Shown: one piece after another, positions 25,701-35,820 of the stretch | Position numbering within the stretch: position 1 is the first letter of the stretch | Layout: each line of letters starts with the position of its first letter | NCBI GenBank assembly: GCA_009881125.1 | Contig: WXFH01000019.1 | Location: forward strand, 200,727-264,726 | Length of the DNA: 64,000 nucleotides | Origin: Acidaminobacter sp. | GTDB lineage: Bacteria > Bacillota_A > Clostridia > Peptostreptococcales > Acidaminobacteraceae | Direction: 5' to 3' | Notes under the pieces: model-generated | Databases searched by the model: none | The model's input: only the letters and a program-made list of their open reading frames with translations | Told to the model about the DNA's origin: nothing | Program-made: the position numbers and the translations under genes

Positions 25701-25780
25701 TAAAAAAGGACTGGCAAACCGGCGCGAAGTCAGACAAAGGATAAATCCTGACTGGGCACAACTAGGTTGCCAGTCCTGTT
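25701..25780 (-). terminator. Nested hairpin, best read as a minus-strand terminator
   Basis: AGGACTGGCAAACC (25707-25720) pairs with GGTTGCCAGTCCT (25765-25777) with one bulge, and AGTCAG/CTGACT forms an inner stem. On the minus strand it is followed by TTTTTTATTG; on the plus strand the T-run is weak. The minus-strand gene that would use it is the traX-like gene, lying beyond the modE-like gene. Confidence 0.55.
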
Positions 25781-25809
25781 TATTCACAGGATATGAAGGG
25801 TGGTTGGCT

Positions 25810-26175
25810 ATGAAGATCCAGTATAGGCTATGGTTGGGCGACGAAGGTGAAAAAGTTCTGGGAAACGGACCGGTTGCGCTGCTTAAAGGGATTGCCTCCA
25901 CAGGGTCACTCAGTGCGTCCAGCAGACAGATGGGCATGTCGTACTCCAAAGCGTGGCATGTGATTCGCCGGCTGGAACAGCACCTGGGTCTGGAATTGGT
26001 TGTCAGGCGCGTCGGAGGGTCAAGGGGCGGAGGCGCAACCTTGACGGCAGATGCTGCTGAGCTGATTGAACGCTACGAAGTTTTTTGTGAAGAAGTTGAG
26101 CAGTTTATTGAGAACGCCTACAGCGAACACCTTGGAGACTGGCTGGAAAGCAGGGGGAATAGAAACCCGGATTGA
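25810..26175 (+). CDS. ModE-like winged helix-turn-helix protein without effector domain
   Basis: The 121-residue protein matches the N-terminal DNA-binding domain of the molybdate regulator ModE. ALLKGIASTGSLSASSRQMGMSYSKAWHVIRRLEQHLGLELV is the winged helix, and VVRRVGGSRGGGATLTADAAELIERYEVF the wing and dimer helix. The molybdate-binding domains are missing, as in many stand-alone members of this family. GAAGGGTGG lies ahead of ATG 25810; the frame is open further upstream but without a site. It ends 2 bases before the end of the convergent traX-like gene. Its target is not evident, since no molybdenum gene is near. Confidence 0.75.
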   Translation: MKIQYRLWLGDEGEKVLGNGPVALLKGIASTGSLSASSRQMGMSYSKAWHVIRRLEQHLGLELVVRRVGGSRGGGATLTADAAELIERYEVFCEEVEQFIENAYSEHLGDWLESRGNRNPD

Positions 26176-26177
26176 GT

Positions 26178-26831
26178 TTATGCTGTCCAGAGAAAATGGC
26201 GAATTAAAAGCAATATTGTGATATGGACGGGATAGAACAAATAGCCAACGTGCTTAGGCAGGCGCAGTCCGGTATAAGGCAATCCGTAAATGAGCGGCAG
26301 CGCCCCCAGCGCAAGGACTTGAATGGAAACCCGTGTCGTTTCCCAGTAATACCAGGACAGCGCTGCAAGTGCAAGGGTCATGAGGACAGGTTTCTGGTAA
26401 AACAGGTGAAAGGCGAGAATTAAAAGGAGACCATAGAGCCCGTAGGAATAATCAATGGTCCAGGTGCTCGCGAGGATTGGAATTGCCAAAAGTTTGATGA
26501 ACGGCTGACGGTGCGAGAGGCACAGGATGATGCCAAGACCTGCGGCGAGTGTGAAAAAAATATTCAAACCGCTTGGTACAAAGTAACTGTAGGGAATTTG
26601 GGAGATCAAACCGTAGAGCAGCATCCTCAGGAGATAGCGAGGCTGACTGCGGGTAAGGCGTGCGCCACGGGCCACCAAAAAGGCAAAAATGGGAAAGGAC
26701 AAACGTCCGATCATGCGCCAGACAATTTGATCCGGGAATAGCAGATAACCAATATGGTCAATGAGCATGGTGAGAATGGCAACTAGTTTAAGGGTATCAT
26801 CATAAACTGGTTTTTTTATGGCATCTTCCAA
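26178..26831 (-). CDS. TraX-family integral membrane protein
   Basis: This 217-residue protein has six to eight hydrophobic helices. The opening LKLVAILTMLIDHIGYLLFP, and IGRLSFPIFAFLVARGA after it, are characteristic of the TraX family. TraX N-acetylates F-pilin in the F plasmid; chromosomal members in Firmicutes are of unknown substrate and may be acyltransferases. No conjugation gene lies nearby. The TTG at 26831 is preceded by GCGAGGTG with 6-base spacing and gives a start close to the conserved region. It faces the modE-like gene tail-to-tail and is divergent from recX. Confidence 0.8.
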   Translation of the reverse strand: MEDAIKKPVYDDTLKLVAILTMLIDHIGYLLFPDQIVWRMIGRLSFPIFAFLVARGARLTRSQPRYLLRMLLYGLISQIPYSYFVPSGLNIFFTLAAGLGIILCLSHRQPFIKLLAIPILASTWTIDYSYGLYGLLLILAFHLFYQKPVLMTLALAALSWYYWETTRVSIQVLALGALPLIYGLPYTGLRLPKHVGYLFYPVHITILLLIRHFLWTA

Positions 26832-26900
26832 TGTGAGCACCTCGCAAATTTGACTTGGACAAACAGGCAATAAAGTTTTATTACGAAATGAGGTTGACTT

Positions 26901-27533
26901 ATGCAGATCACAAAGCTCTCTTTCAAAAAGATGACGCCCATGGTGGAGGTATGGCTGGATAATAGTTTAGGTTTTACCTGCCATCTGGACCTGGTCCTGA
27001 AATACCAACTTGAGACTGGCATGACACTCACAGAAGACGTTCTTGAATCACTCAGGCAGGATCAGCTGTCCCTGGAAGCCTGGCATAAGGCACTGCGTTA
27101 CTGCCTTTCCAGGACGAGGACTGTCGCAGAGGTGAAGCGCTATCTGTCCTCAAAAGAGGTGGACACCGACTTGGCGAACAGCATTCTGGCAAGGTTGGTG
27201 CAGGATTACGAACTGGACGACTTAAAGGCGGTCATAGAGTATGATGAGCAGAACCGCGGGCGTATGGGGCGCAGACGGATACGAAGTGATCTGCAGCGTC
27301 GAGGTGTTTCCGGTTCGGTCATTGATGCCGCATTAGGCGGCCGTGATGCTGAGGATCGTGAGGCGGAGGAGCTTGAAGCTGCTCTGGCGCTGGCTCGAAA
27401 AAAGATCGCCAGCGATCGTGGGGATGACCCTGGAAAAGTTGCCATGCGCGTCATTGGGCTGCTTCAGAGAAAAGGGTACAGTCAGGGTCTCATCCGAAAA
27501 GTTGCGGACACCCTTGAACTCAAACTCTACTGA
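26901..27533 (+). CDS. recX: Regulatory protein RecX
   Basis: The 210-residue protein is all helical after a short beta start and consists of three-helix repeats. Clear landmarks are ALRYCLSRTRTVAEVKRYL and the following LVQDYELDDLKAVIEYDEQNRGRMGRRRIRSDLQRRGV, which match the RecX core. RecX binds RecA filaments and limits recombination. recA is not in the window. It is convergent with the helicase gene. Confidence 0.87.
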   Translation: MQITKLSFKKMTPMVEVWLDNSLGFTCHLDLVLKYQLETGMTLTEDVLESLRQDQLSLEAWHKALRYCLSRTRTVAEVKRYLSSKEVDTDLANSILARLVQDYELDDLKAVIEYDEQNRGRMGRRRIRSDLQRRGVSGSVIDAALGGRDAEDREAEELEAALALARKKIASDRGDDPGKVAMRVIGLLQRKGYSQGLIRKVADTLELKLY

Positions 27534-27653
27534 ACAAGAACAGCGTTCTCGATATTTCTTTACAAAATTCAGTTGAATACGCGGGAAATTTTCAGGCTTA
27601 TAATCCATTGTTTATCGTTAACCTATTTAGGGAACGTACTACTAGTCGACATT

Positions 27654-27690
27654 AGCAGAGTTGCAAAAGCCGCAGCTCTGCTTAATTTTG
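27654..27690. terminator. Candidate bidirectional terminator between recX and the helicase gene
   Basis: AGCAGAG (27654-27660) pairs with CTCTGCT (27676-27682), with TGC/GCA continuing inward past one mismatch, then TAATTTTG. The T-run is imperfect, so the call is tentative. It overlaps the helicase stop codon. Confidence 0.4.
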
Positions 27691-29787
27691 TATAACAGGC
27701 TGATTCTCCGGAAACGTCAAAAATCCTTTTTCTATACATAATCTGTAAGACAAGGTTCGAACCTTGTCCTTAAACTGAATGTCAATGGCATCGCCATTCT
27801 GTGAGAGCACCTCACCCCAGCCGAATCTGAGATGGTGAGCAGCGCCGCTGGGACACCCGGCCGGCGTTGAACCGGCATCCCGGGCAGAGCCTGAGGCATT
27901 TGGACGCAGGCGTTCAAGGCTTTCCATGATTTCCGTGATGAACAATGACAAGCGGAGGTGACGGCCGCCGCCAAATCTCGAATGCATGATCCGGACGCTC
28001 TCGCGTGCACGGCTGACGCCGACATAGAACAGGCGCCGCTCCTCCTCGAGAAGCAGTCGTTCGGGCTCTGTGCGAAACTCCTCTTTGACTGGAAAAATGC
28101 CTTTCAGGATGTCTACCAGGACAACGTGATCAAACTCACGCCCTTTGGAGGCGTGTAGGGTGGACAGCGCTACCCGGGCGTCATCACCCCTTGGACGATA
28201 CTGGTCCAGCGCGGTGAGTCTCTCAAAAAATGGCTCCGGCCGTTCAAAGCGACTCGCAATGGCGATCAGTGAAAACCACATGGAACGAATGCGGTCCGCG
28301 GATTGTCCCAGTGAGTTCTGAGCGAATTCCAGATAGCCGGAGTAGCCCAGCTCGCCGTCAATGGTTTCGAGAAAGTCGGCAGCGCCCATATGCTTTAAGC
28401 CGCGGACAGTTTGCTGGACCCGCCGTATTCGCTCGCTGGAGTGCCCTTTTCTGCCGATGGTTTCGAGGCTGACCTCAAACACATCCCGGCCCCGGTGGTT
28501 GAGGCGGATCGTCTCGACGGCTTCTTTATTAATCCGCAGTTCCGTCTTGTAGACAATGCGCAAAAAGGCGTCCAAATCAGCAGGGTTCGCAGACAGCTTG
28601 AGAAAAGCCTCCATATCTCGAACCAGCCAATGGTCTGATAAGCTGCGTCTTCCGGCCTCGATTTTAAAGGGAATGCCTGCCTCGAGCAGCGCATCCATAA
28701 CAGAGAGTCCTGACAGATGGTTCCTGTACAAAATTCCCGTGGTATGGCCAGGGACAGCTTGATTTTGCAGCTGATCCAATATGGTTTTATTTCGGTCGCT
28801 GTAGGTTTCAAACTCCATTAGGGTGACCTTGCCGCCGCTGCCCCTGTCGGTAGTCAGCGTTTTGTCATAACGCGTTTGATTGTGGCAGATTATTCTGGAA
28901 CATACATTGATAATTTCCTGCCTTGACCTGTAATTTTTACTGAGATGATACAGGCGGCCGCCAGGGAACTGCGATTCGAAGCTCATCAGCAGCTCGGGAC
29001 TGGCGCCTCTGAAGCCGTAAATTGCCTGATCATCATCCGCGACAATAAAAAGATTGTTGGCGGGATAGACCAGCCTTTTTAAAATCTCGTGCTGAACCTT
29101 TGAAGTATCCTGGGCTTCGTCAATTTGGACAAAGGGATAGCGTTTCTTGAGGCGGTTCAGAATGCTGCTGTCTTCCTGAAGCAGCTTCAGGGCAGCCAGC
29201 AAAAGGTCGTCGAAGTCCATGACGTGGTGTTTGGCTTTCAAAGCCTCGTAGGCATCAGAAATCCTGTCGATCTCCGGAAAATCCAGTCCGCTTGCAGCCA
29301 GTTTGCCGCTGGCGTACATCATGTTTCTCGCATACCCGATTTGATTGGACAGCGCTTCATACTGATCGTCATTCAGACGCGAGCCGGTAACCTGACTGGC
29401 CGCGGCGGACAGAAGCTCTCTTTGGTGAGTCAGCAAGGTTTTTGGGCGGATGCCGCGCTCTTTCCATACCTGGCCCAGCACTTTGAAGGCAAAGCTATGA
29501 ATGGTTGAAAATTCAAACTGATGCCTGAAATTTGGACGGAAACGGGCTGCATAGCGTTCTGCCATATCAGAGGCAGCAGCCTTGCTGAAGGTCAGGTTGA
29601 GCAGGTTTCTTGGATCGAGGCCGTGATGCTCAGATAAATAAACAGCCCGGGCAAGCATCAGTGTTGTTTTGCCGCTCCCGGGTATTGCAAGGGTTAAAGC
29701 AGGGCCTTCAAAATGGCAAATGGCATCCTGCTGATCTTTACCAAAGAATAGATTGAGTTCCTGTTCAAGTACTTTAAAAAATGACAT
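27682..29787 (-). CDS. UvrD/Rep-family ATP-dependent DNA helicase
   Basis: The 701-residue superfamily 1 helicase unwinds DNA 3' to 5'. Motif I is AIPGSGKTTLML (about residue 33), motif Ia LNLTFSKAAASDMAERY, motif II FVQIDEAQDTS, and motif III VADDDQAIYGFRGA. Motif IV is LSKNYRSRQEI, motif V STLHASKGREFDHV, and motif VI LFYVGVSRARE. The length and the plain C-terminus fit the PcrA/UvrD-like group rather than RecB or AddA. It is a second-class family member and not necessarily PcrA itself. An extended -10 (TGATACAAT on the minus strand) lies before it. Confidence 0.88.
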   Translation of the reverse strand: MSFFKVLEQELNLFFGKDQQDAICHFEGPALTLAIPGSGKTTLMLARAVYLSEHHGLDPRNLLNLTFSKAAASDMAERYAARFRPNFRHQFEFSTIHSFAFKVLGQVWKERGIRPKTLLTHQRELLSAAASQVTGSRLNDDQYEALSNQIGYARNMMYASGKLAASGLDFPEIDRISDAYEALKAKHHVMDFDDLLLAALKLLQEDSSILNRLKKRYPFVQIDEAQDTSKVQHEILKRLVYPANNLFIVADDDQAIYGFRGASPELLMSFESQFPGGRLYHLSKNYRSRQEIINVCSRIICHNQTRYDKTLTTDRGSGGKVTLMEFETYSDRNKTILDQLQNQAVPGHTTGILYRNHLSGLSVMDALLEAGIPFKIEAGRRSLSDHWLVRDMEAFLKLSANPADLDAFLRIVYKTELRINKEAVETIRLNHRGRDVFEVSLETIGRKGHSSERIRRVQQTVRGLKHMGAADFLETIDGELGYSGYLEFAQNSLGQSADRIRSMWFSLIAIASRFERPEPFFERLTALDQYRPRGDDARVALSTLHASKGREFDHVVLVDILKGIFPVKEEFRTEPERLLLEEERRLFYVGVSRARESVRIMHSRFGGGRHLRLSLFITEIMESLERLRPNASGSARDAGSTPAGCPSGAAHHLRFGWGEVLSQNGDAIDIQFKDKVRTLSYRLCIEKGFLTFPENQPVIQN

Positions 29788-30118
29788 GCTTCACCTCCGG
29801 TAAGATCATATAATTGTATCATATTTGGGCAAAAAAAATAAAATTGAGAAATTAATTGGAGACAGGGTAAAGATGTAGTGATTCTCTTAAAATCCTGTAT
29901 TTAAAACCTAAAAAGCGGTTGCGGCATGTGGGTAAAAAATGGTTTACTTATAGTAGGGAATGAGGTAAGATATTCTGTGACTATGACGTCGTGATGCAGG
30001 ATATTCAAGACATGACACGCTAAAGATGACGTACGATCCCGCCAATGGAGAAGTCCATTGGCTTTTCAATCATGGCTCGTAGAACAAGCCAAATCATCAC
30101 ATTTTTAGGAGGATTCAA
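29788..30118 (+). promoter_or_regulatory. Intergenic region upstream of tig, with candidate promoter
   Basis: This 331-base gap separates the divergent helicase and tig genes. TTTACT (29943-29948) and TAAGAT (29966-29971) with 17-bp spacing could be the tig promoter, giving a leader of about 140 bases. A perfect hairpin with a short T-run lies at 30041-30068, and AGGAGG precedes the tig ATG. I see no reading frame worth calling here. Confidence 0.45.
30041..30068 (+). terminator. Terminator-like hairpin in the tig leader
   Basis: GCCAATGGA and TCCATTGGC form a perfect 9-bp stem with a GAAG loop, followed by TTTTCAAT. It lies between the likely promoter and the tig start, so it is either a weak terminator, an attenuator, or a stabilising 5' hairpin. 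Confidence 0.5.
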
Positions 30119-31408
30119 ATGGCATTTGAAATGATCAAAAAAGAGGGAAATAACGTCACGGTACAAATGACAGTTTCCGCGGAAGCATTCGAAAAAGCAA
30201 TTCAAAATGTTTACAGCAGCACTAAAGGGCGTTATGCAATCCCAGGTTTCAGAAAAGGGAAAGTGCCAAGAAGCATCATCGAAAAGCAGTTTGGCGAAGG
30301 TGTTTTCTTTGAAGACGCAATTAACGACCTGCTTCCAGGCTCATATAGTGAAGCGGTTGACGGCTTGGCGCTGGATCCGGTTGCACAGCCTGACATTGAT
30401 GTCAAAGAAGTAAGCAAAGAAAATGGCCTGGTCATCGAGGCCGTCGTCATCGTCAAACCTGAAGTCGCAATTGACAATTACAAGGGTGTCGACGTTAAGA
30501 AGATCGAGACAGTAGTTTCAGAAGAAGAGGTTGACCAAGAGATCGAAAAGATCAGAGAGATGAACGCACGTCTTGTTTCTATTGAAGATCGTCCTGTTCA
30601 GGATGGAGATACTCTGACTATTGATTATGCCGGCACTATTGACGGTATTGCCTTTGATGGCGGCACTGCCCAGGGCCAGCAGCTCGTTGTTGGATCCGGT
30701 CAATTTATTCCGGGCTTCGAGGAGCAGCTCATTGGCGCTAACCTTGGCGACCACGTAGAAGTTAAAGTTACCTTCCCGGAAACGTATCACTCAGAAGACC
30801 TCGCAGGAAAAGAAGCTGTTTTCGCAGTAGACGTTCATGGCATTCGTGTGAAAGAGCTTCCTGCGCTGGATGATGAACTCGCGAAAGACGTTTCAGAATT
30901 TGACACCCTTGAGGAATTGAGGGCAGACTATAGAGCCAAACTCACTGAGACGGCTGAGAAGCAAAATGAAATGGCGCTTCGTGACAGTGTCATCGATGCT
31001 GTCGTCGCGAAACTTGAAGCGGATATTCCAGACGCTATGGTCGAAAATGAAATCGATTATATGATCCGGGATTTCGACAGCCAGCTTCGCTATCAAGGTC
31101 TGGATCTCGACGGATACATGAAGTTTACAGGCAGCAAGCTTGAAGACCTCAAAGAGCAGATGCGCACAGATGCCCTTGCAAGAGTCAGAACGACCCTTGC
31201 AATTGAAGAAATTTCCAAGCGCGAAGCGATCTCAGTGACGGATGAGGATCTTGAGAATGAATTTGTCCGCATCGCTGAGCGTCAGGGTACAGATGTGGAA
31301 AACGTCAAGAAAGTATTTGCATCTGACAATTACGAGTATCTTAAGAACAATCTCGTGACTAAGAAAACGGTGGATTTCCTCGTCGAACAAGCTAACTTTG
31401 CAGAATAA
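30119..31408 (+). CDS. tig: Trigger factor
   Basis: The 429-residue ribosome-associated chaperone and peptidyl-prolyl isomerase meets nascent chains at the exit tunnel. The N-terminal ribosome-binding signature is GFRKGKVPR near residue 43. The FKBP-type isomerase domain runs from about residue 150 to 245 ([42 protein letters not shown]). The C-terminal helical arms follow. Length and order are normal. AGGAGGATTCAA precedes the ATG, and clpP starts 13 bases after the stop. Confidence 0.95.
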   Translation: MAFEMIKKEGNNVTVQMTVSAEAFEKAIQNVYSSTKGRYAIPGFRKGKVPRSIIEKQFGEGVFFEDAINDLLPGSYSEAVDGLALDPVAQPDIDVKEVSKENGLVIEAVVIVKPEVAIDNYKGVDVKKIETVVSEEEVDQEIEKIREMNARLVSIEDRPVQDGDTLTIDYAGTIDGIAFDGGTAQGQQLVVGSGQFIPGFEEQLIGANLGDHVEVKVTFPETYHSEDLAGKEAVFAVDVHGIRVKELPALDDELAKDVSEFDTLEELRADYRAKLTETAEKQNEMALRDSVIDAVVAKLEADIPDAMVENEIDYMIRDFDSQLRYQGLDLDGYMKFTGSKLEDLKEQMRTDALARVRTTLAIEEISKREAISVTDEDLENEFVRIAERQGTDVENVKKVFASDNYEYLKNNLVTKKTVDFLVEQANFAE

Positions 31409-31421
31409 TGGAGGTGCGCTT

Positions 31422-32006
31422 ATGAGCCTGGTGCCTATCGTCGTCGAACAAACCAATCGCGGTGAACGGTCCTATGACATTTATTCAAGACTCCTTAAAG
31501 ATCGCATCGTCTTCATCAGCGAGGAGATTACGGATCTGACAGCCAACCTTGTCGTCGCTCAGCTGCTGTTTTTGGAAGCGGATGACCCGGACAAGGACAT
31601 CCACTTGTACATCAACAGTCCTGGTGGCAGCATTACAGCCGGTATGGCCATTTTCGACACCATGAACTACATCAAGCCGGATGTGTCAACGATCTGTATC
31701 GGTATGGCTGCCAGCATGGGCGCATTTTTACTGGCATCTGGCGCCAAGAGCAAGCGTTTTGCTCTGCCAAACGCAGAAATCATGATTCACCAGCCGCTCG
31801 GCGGCTTTCGCGGCCAGGCTTCGGACATTAAGATCCACGCTGAGCGCATACTGAAAATCAGGGAGCAGATCAACAAGATCTTGTCTGAGAGGACAGGGCA
31901 GCCTTTGGAGGTTATTGAACGCGACACGGACAGGGATAATTTCATGTCTTCGGAAGAAGCGGTGAACTATGGCCTGATTGATCGCATTCTGGTCTCCAGG
32001 GTGTAA
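31422..32006 (+). CDS. clpP: ATP-dependent Clp protease, proteolytic subunit
   Basis: The 194-residue serine peptidase forms the tetradecameric barrel fed by ClpX. The catalytic triad is visible as Ser98 in GMAASMGAF, His123 in [10 protein letters not shown], and an Asp near 172 in ERDTDRDNF. The start at 31422 follows ATGGAGGTGCGCTT; an in-frame codon 24 bases upstream overlaps tig and is unlikely. It lies in the usual tig-clpP-clpX order. Confidence 0.96.
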   Translation: MSLVPIVVEQTNRGERSYDIYSRLLKDRIVFISEEITDLTANLVVAQLLFLEADDPDKDIHLYINSPGGSITAGMAIFDTMNYIKPDVSTICIGMAASMGAFLLASGAKSKRFALPNAEIMIHQPLGGFRGQASDIKIHAERILKIREQINKILSERTGQPLEVIERDTDRDNFMSSEEAVNYGLIDRILVSRV

Positions 32007-32021
32007 AGAAAGAGGTTTGAC

Positions 32022-33299
32022 ATGACGAAATATGAAAATAAAACTCAGCTGCAGTGTTCGTTTTGCGGTAAGACGCAGGACCAGGTCAAAAGACTGATCG
32101 CGGGACCAAATGTATACATTTGTGACGAATGCATTACGCTCTGCAATGAAATCATTTCGGATGAAATGGATGACGTCGAGGACCTTGAACTCGAGGATCT
32201 TCCAAAACCGGAAGCCATTGCGAAGACGCTGAATGAGTACGTTATTGGCCAGGAACGCGCTAAGCGGGTACTGTCTGTCGCTGTGTACAACCATTATAAG
32301 CGTGTCAGACGCGGGGTGACCGGCAAGGCGGATGTAGAGCTTCAGAAGAGTAATATTCTGATGCTCGGGCCAACCGGGTCGGGTAAGACGTTGCTGGCTC
32401 AGACCCTGGCAAAAATTATCAATGTGCCGTTCGCCATGGCAGACGCAACAGCCTTGACAGAGGCCGGTTATGTAGGTGAAGATGTTGAAAATATCCTTTT
32501 AAAGCTGATTCAAGCTGCAGATTTTGACATTGAACGCGCTCAAAAGGGCATCATCTACATTGATGAGATTGATAAAATCTCCAGACGCTCTGACAATCCG
32601 TCCATCACAAGGGATGTCTCTGGTGAAGGCGTTCAGCAGGCGCTGCTGAAAATTATCGAAGGAACGGTTGCCAATGTTCCGCCGCAAGGTGGGCGCAAGC
32701 ATCCGCACCAGGAATTCATCCAAATCGACACGACCAATATCCTCTTCATTTGCGGTGGTGCTTTTGACGGCCTCGAAAAGATCATCGAGCGCCGTACGGG
32801 TACAAAGACCTTGGGCTTTGGGGCTCAGATCATAAGTAAAGAAGATAAGGAAATTGGCGCGCTCTTGGAAAAGCTCGAAACAGAGGACTTGCTGAAATTC
32901 GGCCTGATTCCGGAATTTATTGGCCGTGTTCCTGTAGTAGTCTCTCTGCATGAGCTGGATGAGGCAACGCTTCTCAGAATATTGAAAGAGCCAAAAAATG
33001 CTTTGGTCAAGCAATACCAAAAACTGTTTGAACTCGACAACGTTGAAATAAGCTTTGATGAAGAAGCGCTGAAGGCAGTGGCACACATGGCAATTGAAAG
33101 AAAAACCGGTGCCCGCGGGCTCAGAAGCATTCTTGAAAACGCCATGCTGGATATCATGTATGAAATTCCAAGCCGGGATGATATTGTCTCAGTTCGGATT
33201 ACGCGAGAATCCATTGTCGACAAGAAGATGCCGGTTATGCTGCTGAAGGATGGGACTTCAGAAAAGAAACCCTCCCAAGACAGACAAAGCGTCTCCTGA
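32022..33299 (+). CDS. clpX: ATP-dependent Clp protease, ATPase subunit ClpX
   Basis: This 425-residue AAA+ unfoldase begins with a four-cysteine zinc domain (CSFCGK ... CDECITLC). Walker [13 protein letters not shown] follows near residue 117, then Walker [11 protein letters not shown]. The IGF-type loop that docks on ClpP appears as TLGFGAQII, a variant of [15 protein letters not shown] marks sensor 2. It starts 15 bases after clpP behind AGAGG. A terminator follows. Confidence 0.96.
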   Translation: MTKYENKTQLQCSFCGKTQDQVKRLIAGPNVYICDECITLCNEIISDEMDDVEDLELEDLPKPEAIAKTLNEYVIGQERAKRVLSVAVYNHYKRVRRGVTGKADVELQKSNILMLGPTGSGKTLLAQTLAKIINVPFAMADATALTEAGYVGEDVENILLKLIQAADFDIERAQKGIIYIDEIDKISRRSDNPSITRDVSGEGVQQALLKIIEGTVANVPPQGGRKHPHQEFIQIDTTNILFICGGAFDGLEKIIERRTGTKTLGFGAQIISKEDKEIGALLEKLETEDLLKFGLIPEFIGRVPVVVSLHELDEATLLRILKEPKNALVKQYQKLFELDNVEISFDEEALKAVAHMAIERKTGARGLRSILENAMLDIMYEIPSRDDIVSVRITRESIVDKKMPVMLLKDGTSEKKPSQDRQSVS

Positions 33300-33315
33300 T
33301 TAAATTTATACATTT

Positions 33316-33355
33316 AAGCGAGTCAGAGGATCCTATTGGCTCGCTTTTATTTTTC
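33316..33355 (+). terminator. Intrinsic terminator after clpX
   Basis: AAGCGAGTCA pairs with TTGGCTCGCTT (one G-T pair) and is followed by TTATTTTT. It isolates lon from the tig-clpPX unit. Confidence 0.8.
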
Positions 33356-33408
33356 TGAAACTCAAAAGTTGCGTTTCACAAACGGTATAAAAAACTTTTT
33401 TTGATTTG

Positions 33409-33435
33409 TTAGCACTCTTGCTTGATGAGTGATAA
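33409..33435. promoter_or_regulatory. CIRCE element (HrcA operator) in front of lon
   Basis: TTAGCACTC-N9-GAGTGATAA matches the CIRCE consensus TTAGCACTC-N9-GAGTGCTAA at 17 of 18 arm positions with the exact spacer. It covers the -35 hexamer of the lon promoter, so bound HrcA would block RNA polymerase. CIRCE is best known at groESL and the hrcA-dnaK operon. Confidence 0.85.
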
Positions 33436-33450
33436 TTCCTTTGGTATAAT
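33422..33450 (+). promoter_or_regulatory. Promoter of lon
   Basis: TTGATG (33422-33427), 17 bp, then TATAAT (33445-33450) with the extended element TGG before it. It starts transcription near 33457, and its -35 lies inside the CIRCE element. Confidence 0.8.
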
Positions 33451-33489
33451 TTGAATAACCCTTAAAATGGGTGGAAAGGAGAGAACACC

Positions 33490-35820
33490 ATGGAAACAAA
33501 CGACAAGATTATGTCAATGCCGTTGATTCCACTGCGCGGATTATCGGTATTTCCCTATATGGTGCTTCATTTCGATGTTGGTCGAGAGAAGTCAATCAAG
33601 GCGCTTGAAGAAGCCATGATTTATGATCAGAAGATTTTCCTGACAACGCAGCGTGACATTGATGTCGACCTGCCTTCAACGGAAGATTTCTATGAGATTG
33701 GCACCATATGCAAAATCAAACAAATGCTGAAGCTCCCGGGAGACGCTATTCGCGTCTTGGTGGAAGGCGTCAGCCGGGGCAAGGTTGAAGGCATTATTTT
33801 TGAGGAGCCTTACTTCAAAGCGCGGATCCTTAAAATTGAAGAGGATATCAGCCGTGACAGAGAAACAGAAGCTTTGATGCGCTCATGCCTGACGGCTTTT
33901 GAAAAATACATTGCTGTCAGCAACCGCGTCTCACCTGAAGTGATGCTTTCCATGACCACTATAGAAGAGCCTGGCCGGTTTGCTGATGTCCTGGCCTCCA
34001 ATATGGTTCTCAAGACGGAGCAAAAGCAGGAAATTCTGGAAGCAGTTGAGCCAAAGAAGAGATTGACAGCGATTTATGCCATTCTTCTCAGCGAAATTGA
34101 AATTATGGAAGTTGAGAAACAGATCAACGAGAAAGTCAGAAAGCAAATCAACAAAATGCAAAAGGAATATTATCTTCGTGAGCAAATGAAAGCAATCAGG
34201 GAAGAGCTTGGCGAAGACTTTGATCCGGATGATGAAATTGAGGAGCTTTACAAGAAACTGGACAAGCTAAAACTGGACAAAAAAATTGCGGACAAAGTCT
34301 CCAAAGAAATCGAGAGGCTTTCAAGAATGTCGCCGGCATCTGCAGAAAGCACCGTAGTCCGTAGCTATGTGAATTGGATCCTGGATTTGCCATGGAATAA
34401 AAAGACCAAAGATACTCTGGACATATCAAAAGCGCGTACGATTCTGGATGAAGACCATTATGGCCTGAAGAGTGTTAAAGAACGTGTCCTGGAGTATTTG
34501 GCCATCCGTGAACTTACCAAAAGTCTCAAGGGGCCAATTATTTGTCTTGTCGGCCCTCCGGGCGTCGGTAAAACCTCTATTGCCAAATCTATTGCGAGGT
34601 CTCTGAACAGGAAGTTTGTCCGCATGTCACTGGGCGGCGTTCGCGACGAAGCGGAGATCAGGGGACACAGAAGGACTTATATAGGCGCCATTCCGGGCAG
34701 AATTATCAACGGCATCAAAGAGGCGGGCACAAAGAACCCAGTTTTCCTTTTTGACGAGATTGACAAACTAACTTCGGATTTCAGAGGCGACCCGGCTTCA
34801 GCGCTTCTTGAGGTACTGGATCCTGAGCAGAACAAAGACTTTACGGATCACTATCTCGAAGTGCCCTTTGACTTGTCCAGCGTTATGTTCATAACCACTG
34901 CGAACTCGCTGGGGACTATACCTAGACCGCTTCTGGACAGGATGGAAATTATCGAGGTATCCGGCTACACCGAATTCGAGAAATTGAATATCGCGAAAAG
35001 ATATTTGGTGCCAAAGCAGCTTAAAGCCCACGGACTGACTGAGGACAACCTCAGTTTGAGCGATGATACGCTGAGTGCCATCATCAGTTATTACACCCGC
35101 GAATCCGGAGTGCGCGAACTCGAGCGTCAGATCGCGACGGTCTGCCGCAAAGTTGCAACGAGAATTGTCGAAGACAAAGTCATTACAGTCAAAGTGAACC
35201 GCAGCAATCTGGACAAATCTCTGGGAGTCAAGAAATACCACTATGATGAGATTCAAAAAGAGAATCAAGTGGGCATTGCGACAGGTCTTGCCTGGACACC
35301 TGTGGGAGGGGACACGCTCTCCATTGAGGTTTCGATCATGAAAGGCAAGGGCAACCTCGTCCTCACCGGACAAATGGGTGATGTCATGAAGGAATCCGCA
35401 AGAGCAGGTTTGAGTTATCTCAGGTCGATCTCTGAGAAATACGAAATTGCGGATGACTTCCATGAAAAAATGGACATTCATATTCATATACCTGAAGGCG
35501 CCATTCCTAAAGACGGACCTTCTGCGGGCATTACTATGGCAACCGCCGTGCTGTCAGCTATAACAGGAATTCCTGTCCGACATGACCTTGCCATGACCGG
35601 AGAAATTACGCTGCGCGGCCGGGTACTGCCAATTGGCGGCCTGAAGGAGAAATCCCTTGCGGCGAGTCGCGCAGGGGTAAAAACAGTCCTGTTCCCTAAA
35701 GAGAATGTCAAGGATATTGAAGAGATACCGTCCACGATTCGAAGCAAAATGAAATTTATCCCTGTTGAATCCATGGATGAAGTTCTCGAGCACGCACTCG
35801 TAAAGGAGGCTGCAAAGTGA
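33490..35820 (+). CDS. lon: ATP-dependent protease Lon
   Basis: The 776-residue AAA+ protease degrades misfolded and regulatory proteins. It has the N-terminal substrate domain ([23 protein letters not shown]), a coiled coil around [17 protein letters not shown], Walker [10 protein letters not shown] and Walker [11 protein letters not shown]. The catalytic dyad is Ser678 in [11 protein letters not shown] and Lys721 in GLKEKSLAA. It is full length. GGAAAGGAGAGAACACC precedes the ATG. CIRCE over its promoter suggests heat-shock control by HrcA. engB overlaps its stop codon. Confidence 0.96.
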   Translation: METNDKIMSMPLIPLRGLSVFPYMVLHFDVGREKSIKALEEAMIYDQKIFLTTQRDIDVDLPSTEDFYEIGTICKIKQMLKLPGDAIRVLVEGVSRGKVEGIIFEEPYFKARILKIEEDISRDRETEALMRSCLTAFEKYIAVSNRVSPEVMLSMTTIEEPGRFADVLASNMVLKTEQKQEILEAVEPKKRLTAIYAILLSEIEIMEVEKQINEKVRKQINKMQKEYYLREQMKAIREELGEDFDPDDEIEELYKKLDKLKLDKKIADKVSKEIERLSRMSPASAESTVVRSYVNWILDLPWNKKTKDTLDISKARTILDEDHYGLKSVKERVLEYLAIRELTKSLKGPIICLVGPPGVGKTSIAKSIARSLNRKFVRMSLGGVRDEAEIRGHRRTYIGAIPGRIINGIKEAGTKNPVFLFDEIDKLTSDFRGDPASALLEVLDPEQNKDFTDHYLEVPFDLSSVMFITTANSLGTIPRPLLDRMEIIEVSGYTEFEKLNIAKRYLVPKQLKAHGLTEDNLSLSDDTLSAIISYYTRESGVRELERQIATVCRKVATRIVEDKVITVKVNRSNLDKSLGVKKYHYDEIQKENQVGIATGLAWTPVGGDTLSIEVSIMKGKGNLVLTGQMGDVMKESARAGLSYLRSISEKYEIADDFHEKMDIHIHIPEGAIPKDGPSAGITMATAVLSAITGIPVRHDLAMTGEITLRGRVLPIGGLKEKSLAASRAGVKTVLFPKENVKDIEEIPSTIRSKMKFIPVESMDEVLEHALVKEAAK

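Noticed and set aside
25701..25780. Molybdenum-cofactor riboswitch before the ModE-like gene
   Set aside because: The nested stems suggest an RNA element, but the consensus core of that riboswitch is not recognisable and the minus-strand T6 tract fits a terminator.
26178..26831. Conjugative element suggested by TraX
   Set aside because: No relaxase, type IV secretion or integrase genes are near. Chromosomal TraX-family genes are common in Firmicutes.
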